This document shows, piece by piece, positions 33,517 through 43,165 of a stretch of DNA of 64,000 bases; within the stretch, counting starts at the first letter, position 1, and every line of letters starts with the position of its first letter. Made by a program: the position numbers and the translations under genes. A model generated the notes under the pieces. It was not told the origin of the DNA. It saw only the letters and a list, made by a program, of their open reading frames with translations, and made no database searches. The stretch is from a bacterium (GTDB lineage: Bacteria; SZUA-79; Acidulodesulfobacterales; Acidulodesulfobacteraceae), in assembly GCA_021800805.1 (NCBI GenBank), contig JAJYYR010000001.1, positions 124,001 to 188,000 of the forward strand, written 5' to 3'.

Positions 33517-36306
33517 ATGGAATATAAAGACACTTTAAACCTTCCAAAAACCGATTTTCCAATGAAAGCAAATTTAAAGGCTGCGGAGGAAAAATTTCTC
33601 AAAGAATGGGAGGAGATAGGACTTTATAAAAACATAATAGAAAATGCAAAAAAGAGCAGTCATAAAACTTTTATACTTCACGACGGTCCGCCGTATGCCA
33701 ATGGGCATATACATCTTGGAACGGCATTAAATAAAATATTAAAGGATATAATAATCCGTTTTAAACTTATGTCGGGATATTATGCGCCGTTTATTCCGGG
33801 CTGGGATTGTCATGGTCTCCCCATAGAACATAACGTCGATAAAACATTAAAGTCGAAAGATTCGATTTCTAAAAGCGAAAAAAGAAAACTTTGCCGCGAA
33901 TATGCATCTAAGTTTGTCGACATTCAAAGGCAGGAATTTAAACGCCTTGGAAGTATAGGCAGATACGGTGAACCGTATCTTACCATGAATTATACTTATG
34001 AAGCCGGCACCGTAAGAAAATTGGCTGATTTTATAAAAAACGGAGGGCTTTACAGGGCAAATAAGCCTATATACTGGTGTTCGTCGTGCAAAACTGCTCT
34101 TGCCGAAGCCGAAGTAGAATACGCCGAAAGGACGTCTCCTTCTATTTTCGTAAAATTTAGAATAAAGTCTAATCTTGAAGATATTATCGAATATTCCAAA
34201 ACAGGCGGAAAAGACGTTTTTGCGGTAATCTGGACTACTACGCCGTGGACTATTCCGTCAAATCTCGCTATTTCTTTAAATCCGGATTTTGAATATTCAT
34301 TTGTAGATAACGGAAACGAAATTTTTATTCTTGAGGAAAGTCTTTCCGATGAACTTATGAAAAAATTCGGGTTCGGAGAGTTTAAAATAATAGCTAAAAC
34401 GAACGGAAAAAATCTCGAAAATAAAATAGCCCGTCACCCTTTTATAGACAGAGATTCTCTGCTTATACTCGGTTCTCATGTTAAAAAGGATGCCGGAACG
34501 GGTCTTGTCCATACCGCTCCCGGTCACGGCGACGACGATTATGCCGTAGGATTGAAATATAATCTTCCGGCTTACGCCCCCATAAATAACGAGGGAAGAT
34601 TTTTGAAAGACGTCGATACGTTTGCCGGTATGCATGTTTTTGAATCTAATCCTTTTGTTATAGAAAAGCTAAAAGAAGTCGGCGCATTAGTTTTGGAAGA
34701 AAAAATAGAACATTCTTATCCTCATTGTTGGCGATGCAAACACCCCGTGATTTTAAGGTCGACTAAGCAGTGGTTTATTTCTATGGAAATAAACAGCCTG
34801 CGTGATAAATCCTTAGACGAGCTTGAAAAAATAAAATGGATTCCTAAATGGGGGATAGACAGAATTTCCGGCATGCTTGAAACACGTCCTGATTGGTGCG
34901 TTTCGAGGCAGAGGTCGTGGGGCGTTCCTATAACCGCATTTTACTGTAAACACTGCGGCGAAGCATATATAGATTACGATCTTACGCTTAAAATTGCCGA
35001 CGAATTCGAAAAATACGGCGCAGATGTTTGGTTTGAAAAGCCGGCGGAATATTTTATAAAATTAAACAAAAAAGAAGTGAAATGCGAGAAGTGCGGTTCC
35101 AACGAGTTTGAAAAAGAAGAGGACATACTTGACGTATGGTTCGACAGCGGCGTGAGTTATTACTGCGTTCTTAAAAACGACGAAGAGATAAAATCCGTTG
35201 GATTTCCGGCAGACTTATACCTTGAAGGGTCAGACCAACACAGGGGATGGTTCCATTCCAGCCTTCTTATAGGCGTCGGAACGGACGACGGAGCGCCTTA
35301 TAAAACCGTTCTAACGCATGGGTTTGTCGTCGACAGTTCGGGCAAGAAAATGTCGAAATCTCTCGGCAACGTTATAAGTCCCGATGAGATAATAAACAAA
35401 TACGGCGCGGATATTTTAAGATTATGGGCGGCGTCCGAAGACTACAAAAACGATATGAGGATTTCGCAGGAAATAATACTCAGGCTTTCCGAAGGATACA
35501 GGAAGATAAGGAATACCATGCGCTTTATGCTAGGAAACCTTTACGACTTTAATGAAGCCCAAGATTTTATCAAATATGAAAATCTTTCCGAATTGGACAA
35601 ATACGCATTGCATAGAATTACGCTTCTTTCGCAAGATATTTTAAGGCATTACGAAAATTACGATTTTCATCTTGTTTATCAGGGAATTTATAAATTTTTA
35701 ATAGAATTTTCTTCTTTTTACTTAGATATAGTCAAAGACACGCTTTATGCGGATGGAAAAAATTCGGTAAAAAGGCGTTCCGTGCAGACCGTATTTAATT
35801 ATGCGTTAAACGTATTTATAAAATTTCTTTCGCCTATTATTCCATTCAGCGCATCGGAAACATGGGGATACTTTAAAAAGACCGAAAAACCGGAAAGTAT
35901 TTTTTTTGAAAAGTTCGAAGAGCCGAATGAATCGTTTCAAAATTTTGGAATAGAAGAGAAATTCGATAAATTAATCGAGATTAGAAATATTGCTTTAGCG
36001 ACATTGGAGAAAGCAAGGGCTGATAAAATTATCGGAAGCTCTCTTGAGGCAAAATTAATTTTAAAAGCAAACGATGAAGATTATGCTTTACTAAGCAATG
36101 TAGATTTAAATGAATTGAAAGATTTATTTATAGTTTCCGGAGTCGTTCTGCAGAAAAAAGAATCTTCGGAAACCGACATAACGGAAACGGAAGTCGAAAA
36201 AGCTGACGGGGATAAATGCGCAAGGTGTTGGAAATACGATACTACGGTCGGAAAATATGAAGACTATCCCGATATTTGCGAAAGATGCCGGAGCGTAGTG
36301 CGATGA
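33517..36306 (+). CDS. ileS: Isoleucine--tRNA ligase
   Basis: Class I tRNA synthetase of 929 residues. Visible motifs are the HIGH signature in PYANGHIHLGTALNKI, the editing domain segment VIWTTTPWTIPSNLAIS, KMSKS as KKMSKSLGN, and a C-terminal zinc ribbon (CARCW ... CERC). Its length is typical of the bacterial form. The stop overlaps the tpiA start (ATGA), so the two are co-translated. Confidence 0.97.
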   Translation: MEYKDTLNLPKTDFPMKANLKAAEEKFLKEWEEIGLYKNIIENAKKSSHKTFILHDGPPYANGHIHLGTALNKILKDIIIRFKLMSGYYAPFIPGWDCHGLPIEHNVDKTLKSKDSISKSEKRKLCREYASKFVDIQRQEFKRLGSIGRYGEPYLTMNYTYEAGTVRKLADFIKNGGLYRANKPIYWCSSCKTALAEAEVEYAERTSPSIFVKFRIKSNLEDIIEYSKTGGKDVFAVIWTTTPWTIPSNLAISLNPDFEYSFVDNGNEIFILEESLSDELMKKFGFGEFKIIAKTNGKNLENKIARHPFIDRDSLLILGSHVKKDAGTGLVHTAPGHGDDDYAVGLKYNLPAYAPINNEGRFLKDVDTFAGMHVFESNPFVIEKLKEVGALVLEEKIEHSYPHCWRCKHPVILRSTKQWFISMEINSLRDKSLDELEKIKWIPKWGIDRISGMLETRPDWCVSRQRSWGVPITAFYCKHCGEAYIDYDLTLKIADEFEKYGADVWFEKPAEYFIKLNKKEVKCEKCGSNEFEKEEDILDVWFDSGVSYYCVLKNDEEIKSVGFPADLYLEGSDQHRGWFHSSLLIGVGTDDGAPYKTVLTHGFVVDSSGKKMSKSLGNVISPDEIINKYGADILRLWAASEDYKNDMRISQEIILRLSEGYRKIRNTMRFMLGNLYDFNEAQDFIKYENLSELDKYALHRITLLSQDILRHYENYDFHLVYQGIYKFLIEFSSFYLDIVKDTLYADGKNSVKRRSVQTVFNYALNVFIKFLSPIIPFSASETWGYFKKTEKPESIFFEKFEEPNESFQNFGIEEKFDKLIEIRNIALATLEKARADKIIGSSLEAKLILKANDEDYALLSNVDLNELKDLFIVSGVVLQKKESSETDITETEVEKADGDKCARCWKYDTTVGKYEDYPDICERCRSVVR

Positions 36307-37061
36307 AAAAGAAAATAATAGCGGCAAATTTTAAAATGAATAAGACGGCGGACGATATAAAAAAATATTTTGCCGTTTTTCTCGAATCTTTTGACGTTTT
36401 AGATGCCGAACTTATATTTGCTCCTCCTTCCGTCTTCCTTTGCGAAACTTATGAAATTGTAAAACCTTATATAGATTTTATAAAAATATCTTCTCAGAAT
36501 ATTTATTTTGAGAAAAGCGGAGCCTATACGGGAGAAATTTCTATCGATATGGTTAAATCCTGCGGCTGTACTTATGCAATATTGGGGCATAGCGAAAGGA
36601 GAAATATATTTAAAGAAGGCGACGAGCTAATAGGCAAAAAAGTCGAAGCGGCTTATAATGACGGCGGGATAACGCCTATATTATGCGTCGGGGAAAACTT
36701 GGAAATAAGAAAACAAAACGGTCAGGAAAAATTTGTCGAAAATCAACTTGCCGCCGGGTTAAGCCATGTTAAAGAGAGAAATTTACCTTCTTTAATAATA
36801 GCCTATGAACCGGTCTGGGCTATAGGCACGGGAATGCTTATAAAAGCAGATGACGGCGAAGCAATGCACAAATTTATATACGATTATCTCAAGTCCAACT
36901 TTTCTATAGGCGAATTAAGGGTTATATACGGCGGAAGCGTTACCGAAGCAAATATCAAAGAATTAATGTCAAAGCCTCATATAGACGGAGTTTTAGTCGG
37001 CGGGGCAAGTTTAGATCCACAGAGTTTTTATAATATATTTAAACTTGCTTCGGAATATTAA
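36303..37061 (+). CDS. tpiA: Triosephosphate isomerase
   Basis: Interconverts dihydroxyacetone phosphate and glyceraldehyde-3-phosphate. Starting at ATG 36303 gives 252 residues beginning MKKKIIAANFKMNKT, the canonical N-terminus; an in-frame ATG at 36276 would add nine unrelated residues inside ileS. Active-site His in ILGHSERR, Glu in AYEPVWAIGTG, and phosphate loop GGSVTEANI are present. It overlaps the ileS stop by four bases. Confidence 0.97.
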   Translation: MKKKIIAANFKMNKTADDIKKYFAVFLESFDVLDAELIFAPPSVFLCETYEIVKPYIDFIKISSQNIYFEKSGAYTGEISIDMVKSCGCTYAILGHSERRNIFKEGDELIGKKVEAAYNDGGITPILCVGENLEIRKQNGQEKFVENQLAAGLSHVKERNLPSLIIAYEPVWAIGTGMLIKADDGEAMHKFIYDYLKSNFSIGELRVIYGGSVTEANIKELMSKPHIDGVLVGGASLDPQSFYNIFKLASEY

Positions 37062-37091
37062 TAATATAAAAATAAAATGGAGGGTAATATT

Positions 37092-37421
37092 ATGAAATAC
37101 GTTATTCAGACGTCGAACGGCACTATTAACCCCGGTCTTTTGATGAATGTTATTAAAAATTTAAGCATAATAAGCGAAACCGAAGAAATAAACGTCGTCG
37201 TATTTGGTCCTGCCGTAGTTTCATTATTGCACCATTCACAGCTTAAAGAACAGTTAAGAGGCGTTCTCAACGACAAAGTAAACATTTTCGTCTGTCGCAA
37301 TGCTATGAATATGTTCGAGCTTAAAGACGGCGACGTTCCTGATTACGCTAAAATAGTGCCAGCCGGCGTAGAAAAGATAGCAAAACTTTCAAAAGAAGGA
37401 TGCGTTTATATAGCGCTTTAA
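37092..37421 (+). CDS. DsrE/DsrF-like family protein
   Basis: 109 residues from ATG 37092, chosen because GGAGGG lies directly upstream; an in-frame ATG at 37077 sits on that site. The fold signature is VIQTSNGTINPGLLMNVIKNL, VVVFGPAVVSLL and IFVCRNAMNMF, with one conserved-position Cys. Relatives are sulfur relay or thiol-handling proteins, but many have unknown function. It sits between tpiA and hisS. Confidence 0.85.
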   Translation: MKYVIQTSNGTINPGLLMNVIKNLSIISETEEINVVVFGPAVVSLLHHSQLKEQLRGVLNDKVNIFVCRNAMNMFELKDGDVPDYAKIVPAGVEKIAKLSKEGCVYIAL

Positions 37422-37435
37422 CTTTAAAATAAAAT

Positions 37436-38803
37436 ATGAGCAAACCCGTTCAGCCTCCTAAAGGCACAAGAGATTTTCTTCCGGAAGAGATGCTATTGAG
37501 AAGAAAAATTATGGAAACCATACGGGAGTGCTTTGCCCTTTACGGCTTTATCGAAATAGATTCCCCGGTTTTCGAATATTTTGAACTGCTTTCCCGGAAA
37601 TGCGGAAGCGAAATCGAAAAAGAGATATACGTTTTCGAGGATAAGGCAAAACGGAAACTGGGCTTGAGGTTTGAATTTACGTCTCCTTTGGGGCGTTATT
37701 ACGCAACAAACGCCGAAAAATTAACTAAACCTTTCAAGAGATACATAATAGGCAAAGTTTACAGATACGAAAACACGCAGGCGGGAAGATACAGGGAATT
37801 TTATCAGGCGGATGCCGATATAATCGGTTCTTATTCTATGAATGCGGAAAACGAACTGCTTGATCTTGCCGGTTTTACTCTCGAAAAATTAGGTATCGGA
37901 AACTACGAAATAGTTATAAACGATAGAAAAATACTTGACGGGATAATTAATGCCGCAGGCATAGACGAAAGCAAAAAAGACGCAGCGTTAAGGGCGTTAG
38001 ATAAAACGGCAAAAATAGGCGGAGAAGGGGTAATTAAAGAATTTAAAGAAAACGGCATCGGCGAAGAAAATTACCGTTCTTTTATGCGGCTTATAGATTT
38101 AGGCAATTTAAGCGCAGGGTCTAACGACGACGTAAAAAAATTGGCGGCATTAAAAGAACGTGTGAATGAATCCGTAAAAGACGAATTTATTAAAAATAAG
38201 ACAAACGAAGGCATAGAAGAACTTTCGCTAATATTAGAAAACCTGCGAAAAGCGGGAGCCTGCACAGACGGAGGTTTTAGCGCCGTAAAATTCGACCCGC
38301 TTTTAGTCAGGGGGCTGGGCTATTATACCGGACCTATTTTCGAAATAAAATCAAAAGACGTCGCCATAGGAAGTTTTGCCGCCGGCGGAAGATACGATAA
38401 CTTGGTCGAACTTTACGGAGTCCGCCCTGAAGGCGCCTGCGGAATATCGTTCGGCGTCGAAAGAATAATAGATATTATTACCGAAAGGGATAAAGATATA
38501 TTTAAATCTCTTTCTTCTCCGGTAAAACTTTATATAGTTTATTTAAGCGAAAACGAGAGGACATTTGCCTTAAAAACCGCAAAATTGTTACGTTTAAAAG
38601 GAATTAGCACAGAGTTATCCGTTTCAAGCGAACATAATATCGGGAAAGAGATAAAATACGCCGATAAAAAAGGCATAGAATATTTTGCCGTAATAGGCGA
38701 AAAAGAAGCTTTCGAACAAAAACTTACCCTAAAAAACCTTAAAACGAGAAAAGAAATATTAGTTTCCGCCGAAGAAGCCGCCGACTTAGTCAAAAACATT
38801 TAA
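37436..38803 (+). CDS. hisS: Histidine--tRNA ligase
   Basis: Class II synthetase charging tRNA-His. The 455 residues include the N-terminal PPKGTRDFLPEEM, motif 2 around YRYENTQAGRYREFYQADAD, the histidine-binding loop VRGLGYYTGPIFEI, and motif 3 GGRYDNLVELYG with FGVERI. The C-terminal anticodon domain spans ~365-455. It is 15 bases after the DsrE-like gene. Confidence 0.95.
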   Translation: MSKPVQPPKGTRDFLPEEMLLRRKIMETIRECFALYGFIEIDSPVFEYFELLSRKCGSEIEKEIYVFEDKAKRKLGLRFEFTSPLGRYYATNAEKLTKPFKRYIIGKVYRYENTQAGRYREFYQADADIIGSYSMNAENELLDLAGFTLEKLGIGNYEIVINDRKILDGIINAAGIDESKKDAALRALDKTAKIGGEGVIKEFKENGIGEENYRSFMRLIDLGNLSAGSNDDVKKLAALKERVNESVKDEFIKNKTNEGIEELSLILENLRKAGACTDGGFSAVKFDPLLVRGLGYYTGPIFEIKSKDVAIGSFAAGGRYDNLVELYGVRPEGACGISFGVERIIDIITERDKDIFKSLSSPVKLYIVYLSENERTFALKTAKLLRLKGISTELSVSSEHNIGKEIKYADKKGIEYFAVIGEKEAFEQKLTLKNLKTRKEILVSAEEAADLVKNI

Positions 38804-38819
38804 AATCTATAAGGTTTAC

Positions 38820-39554
38820 ATGTTTAAATTCTTTAAAAAAAAGCAGGATAAAACCGTTATTAAATCGGAAATCATAATAGCAAACGTTGCCGTTACCGTT
38901 TTTAAAAAAGATATTAAGAACCTTCATTTAAACATTCTTCCGCCGGACGGTAACGTGCGGGTTTCCGCTCCCAAGAGAATGAACGACGATTCCGTCAGGC
39001 TTTTTATAATATCTAAACTGCCTTGGATTAAAAAACACGTTAATAAATTTAAAGAACAGCCGAGAGAAACCCCTCGGGAATATGTTACCGGCGAAAGCCA
39101 TTATTTCAAAGGCGAAAGATATTTGCTGAACGTTATCGAATACGGCGGGAAGCCGCGTATTGCAATAAATAATAAAAAATATATCGATTTTTACGTAAAA
39201 AATTGTGCGGATTTAGAACAAAAGAAGAAAGTTTTTTCACTATGGCAGAGGGAGGAACTAGGGAAGGAACTTTCCGGCATCTTTATTAAATGGCAGGAGA
39301 TTATGGGAGTTTCGGCAAATGAGTGGAGAATAAAGCAAATGAAGACAAAGTGGGGAACCTGCAACCCTTCCGCGAAAAGGATATGGATAAACTTAGAACT
39401 TGTTAAAAAACCGGTTCACTGCATCGAATACATCGTAGTTCACGAATTAGCGCATCTTATCGAGAAAAATCATAATAAAAGATTTGCCGCGGTTATGGAT
39501 AAATTTATTCCGCAGTGGAGAATTTATAAAAAAGAACTGAACAATTTGCCTTGA
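38820..39554 (+). CDS. YgjP-like zinc metallopeptidase-fold protein
   Basis: 244 residues of the YgjP (DUF45) family. The zinc motif HELAHLIEKNHNKRF (HExxH plus a third His) is in the C-terminal third, preceded by KQMKTKWGTCNPSAKRIWIN, characteristic of the family. The N-terminal part has a basic tail and beta-strands. The cellular role is unclear, with neither proteolytic nor other activity settled. It follows hisS by 17 bases. Confidence 0.9.
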   Translation: MFKFFKKKQDKTVIKSEIIIANVAVTVFKKDIKNLHLNILPPDGNVRVSAPKRMNDDSVRLFIISKLPWIKKHVNKFKEQPRETPREYVTGESHYFKGERYLLNVIEYGGKPRIAINNKKYIDFYVKNCADLEQKKKVFSLWQREELGKELSGIFIKWQEIMGVSANEWRIKQMKTKWGTCNPSAKRIWINLELVKKPVHCIEYIVVHELAHLIEKNHNKRFAAVMDKFIPQWRIYKKELNNLP

Positions 39555-39573
39555 CACATGCTCGCATAATCGA

Positions 39574-39602
39574 TTGACATTTTTAAAATAATGGTTTAAA
39601 AT
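39574..39602 (+). promoter_or_regulatory. Near-consensus sigma-70 promoter upstream of pyruvate carboxylase genes
   Basis: TTGACA (39574-39579) and TAAAAT (39597-39602) are exactly 17 bases apart. It sits in the 180-base gap before the biotin carboxylase gene, giving a leader of about 125 bases. Nothing recognisable as a riboswitch was seen in the leader. Confidence 0.65.
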
Positions 39603-39734
39603 TAATCATCGACCGTTGTTTGTAAAAATTTAACCGCTGTCTTTTTTGTTAAAATTCAATAATACAAACTGCTTCCGCTAATATATTTTGTCTTAACCGT
39701 TAAACAAAAACATCGCTATAAGTCTATAAATTTT

Positions 39735-41159
39735 ATGAAACAATTTAAAAAAGTATTAATAGCCAACCGAGGAGAAATTGCTTCAAGAGTCATTAGGGCA
39801 TGTAAAGAGCTTGGCATTAAAACCGTTGCGATTTATTCCGAATCCGACGGTCAGGCTCTTCACGTAAAAAAAGCCGACGAGGCTTATCTTGTAGGACCTG
39901 GGCCGATATCCGGTTACCTTAATATTAACAGAATAGTAGATTTAGCTATAAATACGGGGGCTGATGCCATACATCCGGGTTACGGCTTCTTATCCGAAAA
40001 TCCGAAATTTCCCGAAGTATGCGAAAAAAGAGGCGTAATATTTATAGGACCTACTTCCAAAACTATTGCTATGATGGGGGACAAAATAGAATCCAAAAGA
40101 CTGATGAAGTCGGTTGGAGTTCCAGTGGTCGAAGGATCCGAAGGAGGGGTCGGGTCTGAAGAAGAAGCTGTCGCCGTTGCAAATAGAATAGGTTATCCTG
40201 TTATGATAAAAGCTTCAGCCGGGGGCGGCGGAAAAGGCATACGAATTTGTTTTACCGACGGGGAGTTGATTAAAAATTTTTCTTTATCACGTTCCGAAGC
40301 CGAAAAATCTTTCGGAAATCCAGAAGTTTTTATAGAAAAGTACATAGAAAAGCCCCACCATATCGAATTTCAAATTCTTGCGGACAATTACGGGAATATC
40401 ATACATCTCGGCGAAAGAGACTGTTCTATTCAAAGAAGACATCAAAAACTTATAGAAATTGCCCCTTCGCTTATTTTAAACGAAGAAAAGCGCAAAAAAA
40501 TGGGAGAATCGGCTGTAAAAGCCGCGCGCGCATGCAATTATCGCAATGCAGGAACAATAGAATATATTGTAGATAAAAACGGCAATTATTATTTTATGGA
40601 AATGAATACCCGGATACAGGTGGAACATAGCGTTACTGAAATAGTTACCGGAGTAGATATAGTCGGCGAGCAGATTCAAATAGCAATGGGCAAGGAACTC
40701 GATATCAAGCAGGAAGACGTTTCTATGAGAGGATATGCCATAGAGTGCCGAATAAATGCCGAAAACCCCAGAAAAGATTTTATTCCCAGCACCGGAAAGA
40801 TTACGGCTTATTATTCTCCCGGAGGAATAGGAGTGAGAATAGACGGCGCAGTTTATAAGGACTATATCATTCAGCCGTTTTACGATTCCATGATAGCAAA
40901 GCTTACGGTAAGCGGCAGGACTTGGGAAGAAACCGTCAGAAGGGCGCAGAGAGCGCTTGACGAATACGTGGTCAAAGGCATTAAGACGACCATACCTTTT
41001 CAGCTTAAAATAGTCCAGGATGAAGATTTTTTAAAGGGCAATTTCGATACGCACTTTATCGACGAAAGGCTTTATTTAAGGGATTATAAATTACAGAGGG
41101 ACCCTTTTGACAGAATACTTGCTATATCGGCGGCTATATCGGCTTATTACGGGATTTAG
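39735..41159 (+). CDS. pycA: Pyruvate carboxylase subunit A (biotin carboxylase)
   Basis: ATP-grasp enzyme that carboxylates biotin using ATP and bicarbonate. The 474 residues contain FKKVLIANRGEIASRVIRA, MIKASAGGGGKGIRI (ATP-binding), FLEMNTRIQVEHSVTE-type catalytic segment and RDCSIQRRHQK. It resembles AccC but is paired with a carboxyltransferase/biotin-carrier gene 49 bases later. I therefore call it the A subunit of two-part pyruvate carboxylase rather than acetyl-CoA carboxylase. Confidence 0.9.
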   Translation: MKQFKKVLIANRGEIASRVIRACKELGIKTVAIYSESDGQALHVKKADEAYLVGPGPISGYLNINRIVDLAINTGADAIHPGYGFLSENPKFPEVCEKRGVIFIGPTSKTIAMMGDKIESKRLMKSVGVPVVEGSEGGVGSEEEAVAVANRIGYPVMIKASAGGGGKGIRICFTDGELIKNFSLSRSEAEKSFGNPEVFIEKYIEKPHHIEFQILADNYGNIIHLGERDCSIQRRHQKLIEIAPSLILNEEKRKKMGESAVKAARACNYRNAGTIEYIVDKNGNYYFMEMNTRIQVEHSVTEIVTGVDIVGEQIQIAMGKELDIKQEDVSMRGYAIECRINAENPRKDFIPSTGKITAYYSPGGIGVRIDGAVYKDYIIQPFYDSMIAKLTVSGRTWEETVRRAQRALDEYVVKGIKTTIPFQLKIVQDEDFLKGNFDTHFIDERLYLRDYKLQRDPFDRILAISAAISAYYGI

Positions 41160-41208
41160 ACCATTTTCTAATAAAAATGTATAATATTATATCAAAGGGC
41201 ATAAATAC

Positions 41209-43116
41209 ATGGAAGAAAAAAGCTATATAAGAAAAATAGGAATTACCGAAACAGTTCTTAGAGATGCGCATCAATCGCTTTTGGCTACGAGAATGATTAC
41301 TCCCGATATACTCGGAATAGCAAACGTTCTCGATAATATAGGATTCTGGTCTTTAGAAGTTTGGGGTGGGGCGACTTTCGATTCGTGTCTAAGATTTTTA
41401 AAAGAAGACCCATGGGAAAGGCTTAAAAGAATTAGAAAGGCATATAAAAACTCAAGGCTGCAGATGCTTCTGAGAGGACAAAACTTAGTCGGATATAGAC
41501 ATTACGCCGACGATGTCGTAGAAAAGTTTGTTTCGTTAAGCGCCGATAACGGCATAGACGTATTCAGAATATTCGATTCTCTGAATGATTTCAGAAATAT
41601 AAAAAAAGCGGTAGAAACTGCAAAAAAGAAGAAAAAGACGGTTGAAGCCACCATATGTTATACGACGAGCCCGGTTCATACAAACGAGCTTTTTGCCCAG
41701 ATGGCAGTTGAACTCGGGAATATGGGGGCTGATACTATATGTATAAAAGATATGGCAGGACTTCTTTCGCCCACCAATGCTTATAATCTTGTATCAATGA
41801 TTAGAAAAAAAATAAATCTTCCTATACATGTACATTCCCATTCAACCAGCGGATTTGCGTCTATGTCTTTATTAAAAGCCGTAGAAGCCGGAGCGGATAT
41901 CATAGATACGGCAATTTCATCTATGTCGTGCGGAACGTCGCATCCCCCTACTGAATCTATGGTTTTTACGTTATCCGAGATGGGTTACGATATAGACTTA
42001 GATCTAGAAAAGCTTAAAGATGTTGCGGATTACTTCAGAAACATCAGGAAAAGATATGGTTCTTTGGAAAGCGAATATACGAACATAAACGCAGACATAA
42101 TAGTTACTCAGGTTCCTGGCGGAATGATGTCAAATCTTGCAAACCAGCTTAAAGAGCAAAACGCTCTCGACAAAATGGAGGAGGTGCTGTATGAAGTTCC
42201 TCAGGTAAGGGAAGATTTTGGCTTCCCTCCTTTAGTGACGCCGACTTCCCAAATTGTAGGAACGCAAGCCGCCCTTAACGTAATAACCGGCGAAAAATAT
42301 AAAGTGGTAACAAGCGAAACTAAAAATTACCTTAAAGGCTATTACGGCAAGCCGCCGGCCGAGATTAATCCCGAGATACAAAAAAGAGTTCTTGGGAACG
42401 AAAAGGTTATTCAGGTAAGACCGGCTGATTTAATTGAACCGGAACTATCAAAAGAATATATGGACGTTAAAGAATTCGATATTAACGACGAAGACTTACT
42501 CTCATATGTTTTATTTCCCAATATTGCACTAGAATTTTTTAAAGATAGAAAGGCAGGCGGTTTGCCTGATTACTCAAAACCTACGGATAAAGAATCTGCC
42601 TTAAATCCGGTGCCGGAGCAGAATATCATGCAAGAACAGGTTTCTACTGTTTTAGAAAAGAACGGAGGACTTGCTCCGAGCGAGTTTATCGTTACTGTTC
42701 ACGGCGAAAGCTATAAGATAAAAATTGCGGGCGTAGGGCATAAGTCGGATCAAAAAAGGCCGTTTTTTTTAAATATAGACGGCGCGCTTGAGGAAGTAGT
42801 TATAGAATCGCTTACCGAAATTGTTCCAAGCGCAGGCGGAGAAATAGTCGGAGAAAGTATAGCAAGGTCAAAAAGACCTTCTCCGAAAAGAGACGGAGAT
42901 GTTTATGCCCCTATGCCCGGAAGGATTACAAAAATTATCGTTAAAGAGGGTAGCTCCGTAAAAGCCGGCGATACCGTATTAATAGTCGAAGCTATGAAAA
43001 TGGAAAATGAAATACATACTCCTATAGACGGCATAGTTAAAGAAATTTATATAAAAGAAGGCGACAGCGTAAATCCCGACGAAACCTTAGTTTACGTCGA
43101 GGCTTGCAATATATAA
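41209..43116 (+). CDS. pycB: Pyruvate carboxylase subunit B (carboxyltransferase + biotin carrier)
   Basis: 635 residues. Transfers CO2 from biotin to pyruvate to make oxaloacetate. The N-terminal aldolase-like barrel has TETVLRDAHQSLLATRM, WGGATFDSCLRFLKEDPWERL and metal motif HVHSHSTSGFA. A linker follows, then the biotinyl domain with lysine in VEAMKMENEIHTPI. No oadB or oadG genes lie nearby, so an Na+-pumping decarboxylase is unlikely in this locus. Gluconeogenic/anaplerotic role expected. Confidence 0.92.
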   Translation: MEEKSYIRKIGITETVLRDAHQSLLATRMITPDILGIANVLDNIGFWSLEVWGGATFDSCLRFLKEDPWERLKRIRKAYKNSRLQMLLRGQNLVGYRHYADDVVEKFVSLSADNGIDVFRIFDSLNDFRNIKKAVETAKKKKKTVEATICYTTSPVHTNELFAQMAVELGNMGADTICIKDMAGLLSPTNAYNLVSMIRKKINLPIHVHSHSTSGFASMSLLKAVEAGADIIDTAISSMSCGTSHPPTESMVFTLSEMGYDIDLDLEKLKDVADYFRNIRKRYGSLESEYTNINADIIVTQVPGGMMSNLANQLKEQNALDKMEEVLYEVPQVREDFGFPPLVTPTSQIVGTQAALNVITGEKYKVVTSETKNYLKGYYGKPPAEINPEIQKRVLGNEKVIQVRPADLIEPELSKEYMDVKEFDINDEDLLSYVLFPNIALEFFKDRKAGGLPDYSKPTDKESALNPVPEQNIMQEQVSTVLEKNGGLAPSEFIVTVHGESYKIKIAGVGHKSDQKRPFFLNIDGALEEVVIESLTEIVPSAGGEIVGESIARSKRPSPKRDGDVYAPMPGRITKIIVKEGSSVKAGDTVLIVEAMKMENEIHTPIDGIVKEIYIKEGDSVNPDETLVYVEACNI

Positions 43117-43121
43117 TTTTG

Positions 43122-43130
43122 TGGTATAAT
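43122..43130 (+). promoter_or_regulatory. Extended -10 promoter element before amrB
   Basis: TGGTATAAT, a TGn extended -10, 35 bases before the amrB start. TTGCAA at 43104-43109 is a possible but short-spaced -35. Confidence 0.4.
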
Positions 43131-43165
43131 TAATTTATAATATTACTACGAAAAAGGTGAACTAA

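Noticed and set aside
36276..36302. Upstream in-frame start for tpiA
   Set aside because: It would add nine non-homologous residues inside the ileS zinc-ribbon coding region; the ATG at 36303 gives the canonical TpiA N-terminus.
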